6,128 bases of DNA from Bacilli bacterium (lineage in GTDB: Bacteria > Bacillota_I > Bacilli_A > RF39 > UBA660). The DNA lies in assembly GCA_016283075.1 (NCBI GenBank), contig JAEEMF010000055.1, positions 1 to 6,128 on the forward strand. Direction: 5' to 3'. The position numbers and the translations under genes were made by a program. Of this stretch, positions 5,335 to 6,128 are shown piece by piece; positions within the stretch are counted from its first letter, which is position 1; every line of letters begins with the position of its first letter. The notes below the pieces were generated by a model that was given only the letters and a program-made list of their open reading frames with translations, had not been told where the DNA came from and did no database searches.

Positions 5335-6128
5335 ATGGAAGATGTAAGACAGTTTAAAGATGAAATAATAGAATATGTAAAATACTTATATTCTCTAATG
5401 CTTCAGGAACATGAACATGAATTACCTCCTGAAAAAATAGATCAAATAAAAAACTTTGATTATGAAAATGATATTGTAATAGATGATGGAGGAAAGTATT
5501 CTAAAGGACCTGCTAGATGGGAAAAAGTAACTAGAAAACTACACTTATCTCCAAAACTATTTTATGAAAATACTTTTAAAGATGCACTTGATAATGATAT
5601 AAACTATATACCACTTGAAGATATAATGAATAAGATAAAAAATAGTGCTAATGAATCATTTACCGGAGAAGAACTTGCTAACTTAGTAAGACAAACCGAT
5701 TTATCACATTTTGATATAGTAAAAAGTGTAGTAATACATGAGTTATATCATTCATTAATATCTTTAAAAAGTAGTGAAGAAACATTTACACTTAATTATG
5801 AAGGAAGATCATATGAATGTAGAGGAGTAAAAGGAGAATTCTTAGATGAAGGATTAGTAGAATACTATGCAAGAAGATTTGCTAATAAATATAATCTATT
5901 TATGTTTCCAAGTATTCCATATCAATTAAATGTCGAATTTGCTAAAAAAGTAGTAGAAAAACTAGGTAATAACGCTAATAAAATATTCTTTAATGGAGAT
6001 TATAGAACAGTAATAAACTATATACATGAGCCAGATTATATAGATAGATATAATAATTTAGAAAACAACTGGCTTAAAGAACGTATAACAGAAAGAATAA
6101 AAATAGCTAAAGAAAAAGATGATTCATA
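5335..6128 (+). CDS. HExxH zinc-metallopeptidase-like protein, 3' truncated by window
   Basis: The frame opens at the ATG at 5335 after a full AGGAGG and is still open at the window end, giving 264 codons. There is no signal peptide and no membrane segment, so the protein looks cytoplasmic. The N-terminal half is charged and includes an alternating His/Glu stretch (HEHEHE, residues 26-29 and around). A zinc-peptidase site follows: VVIHELYHSLISL with His135-Glu136-x-x-His139, then GEFLDEGLVEYYARRFANKY with Glu172 and Glu176, the spacing and context of a gluzincin third ligand. I do not recognise a named family. The arrangement differs from ImmA/IrrE proteases, which have a different motif context and usually pair with a repressor gene. 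It has its own promoter with a palindromic site, separate from the membrane-protease operon upstream. Zinc-peptidase chemistry is inferred from motifs only; the substrate is unknown. Confidence 0.75.
   Translation, partial: MEDVRQFKDEIIEYVKYLYSLMLQEHEHELPPEKIDQIKNFDYENDIVIDDGGKYSKGPARWEKVTRKLHLSPKLFYENTFKDALDNDINYIPLEDIMNKIKNSANESFTGEELANLVRQTDLSHFDIVKSVVIHELYHSLISLKSSEETFTLNYEGRSYECRGVKGEFLDEGLVEYYARRFANKYNLFMFPSIPYQLNVEFAKKVVEKLGNNANKIFFNGDYRTVINYIHEPDYIDRYNNLENNWLKERITERIKIAKEKDDS

Noticed and set aside
5335..6128. ImmA/IrrE-type protease of a mobile-element switch
   Set aside because: The HELYH motif with EGLVEYY differs from the ImmA context, and no adjacent helix-turn-helix repressor or integrase gene is seen.

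Overview
The window is a very AT-rich stretch (GC roughly 30% by eye) in which every gene lies on the + strand. Arg is mostly AGA, all Trp codons are TGG, and the seven visible stops are five TAA and two TAG. Strong AGGAGG/AGGTG ribosome sites, short intergenic gaps, YugP-type and PrsW-type proteases and Gram-positive style surface proteins point to a low-GC Bacillota, plausibly an uncultured gut Bacilli/RF39-like lineage using the standard bacterial code. The lineage is an inference from style and gene content only.

Layout. (1) 1-795 is the C-terminal end of the RNA-binding protein Tex, closed by an intrinsic terminator. (2) A consensus promoter at 824-852 drives two tandem paralogues (884-1552 and 1569-2240). 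Each encodes an N-terminal signal or anchor segment, a short 'W.V.N...A.DSLY' module and a phage tail-collar domain. They align without gaps, share a 56-nt identical DNA block, and end at a second terminator. (3) 2358-2750 encodes a small Rossmann-like protein resembling nucleoside 2-deoxyribosyltransferases, with its own extended -10 promoter. (4) A second extended -10 promoter opens a tight three-gene unit: a PrsW-family intramembrane protease with a C-terminal zinc ribbon (2782-3573), a YugP-type zinc membrane protease (3577-4281), and a type IV prepilin-like protein with two Ig-like domains (4291-5238). It ends at a third terminator. (5) A sigma-A-type promoter overlapped by a perfect 18-bp palindrome precedes a soluble HExxH zinc-peptidase-like gene (5335 onward) that runs off the window.

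Taken together, the part after tex is a cell-surface and membrane-proteolysis neighbourhood: two exported collar-domain proteins, one pilin-like protein and three distinct metalloprotease families. Whether the proteases act on the surface proteins is not shown. The least ordinary items are the tandem exported collar proteins with their conserved DNA block, the grouping of three protease families around a pilin-like gene, the palindromic operator candidate, and terminator stems that begin inside the stop codons. I see no RNA gene, CRISPR array, insertion sequence or complete mobile element, and no intergenic stretch longer than about 120 bases.
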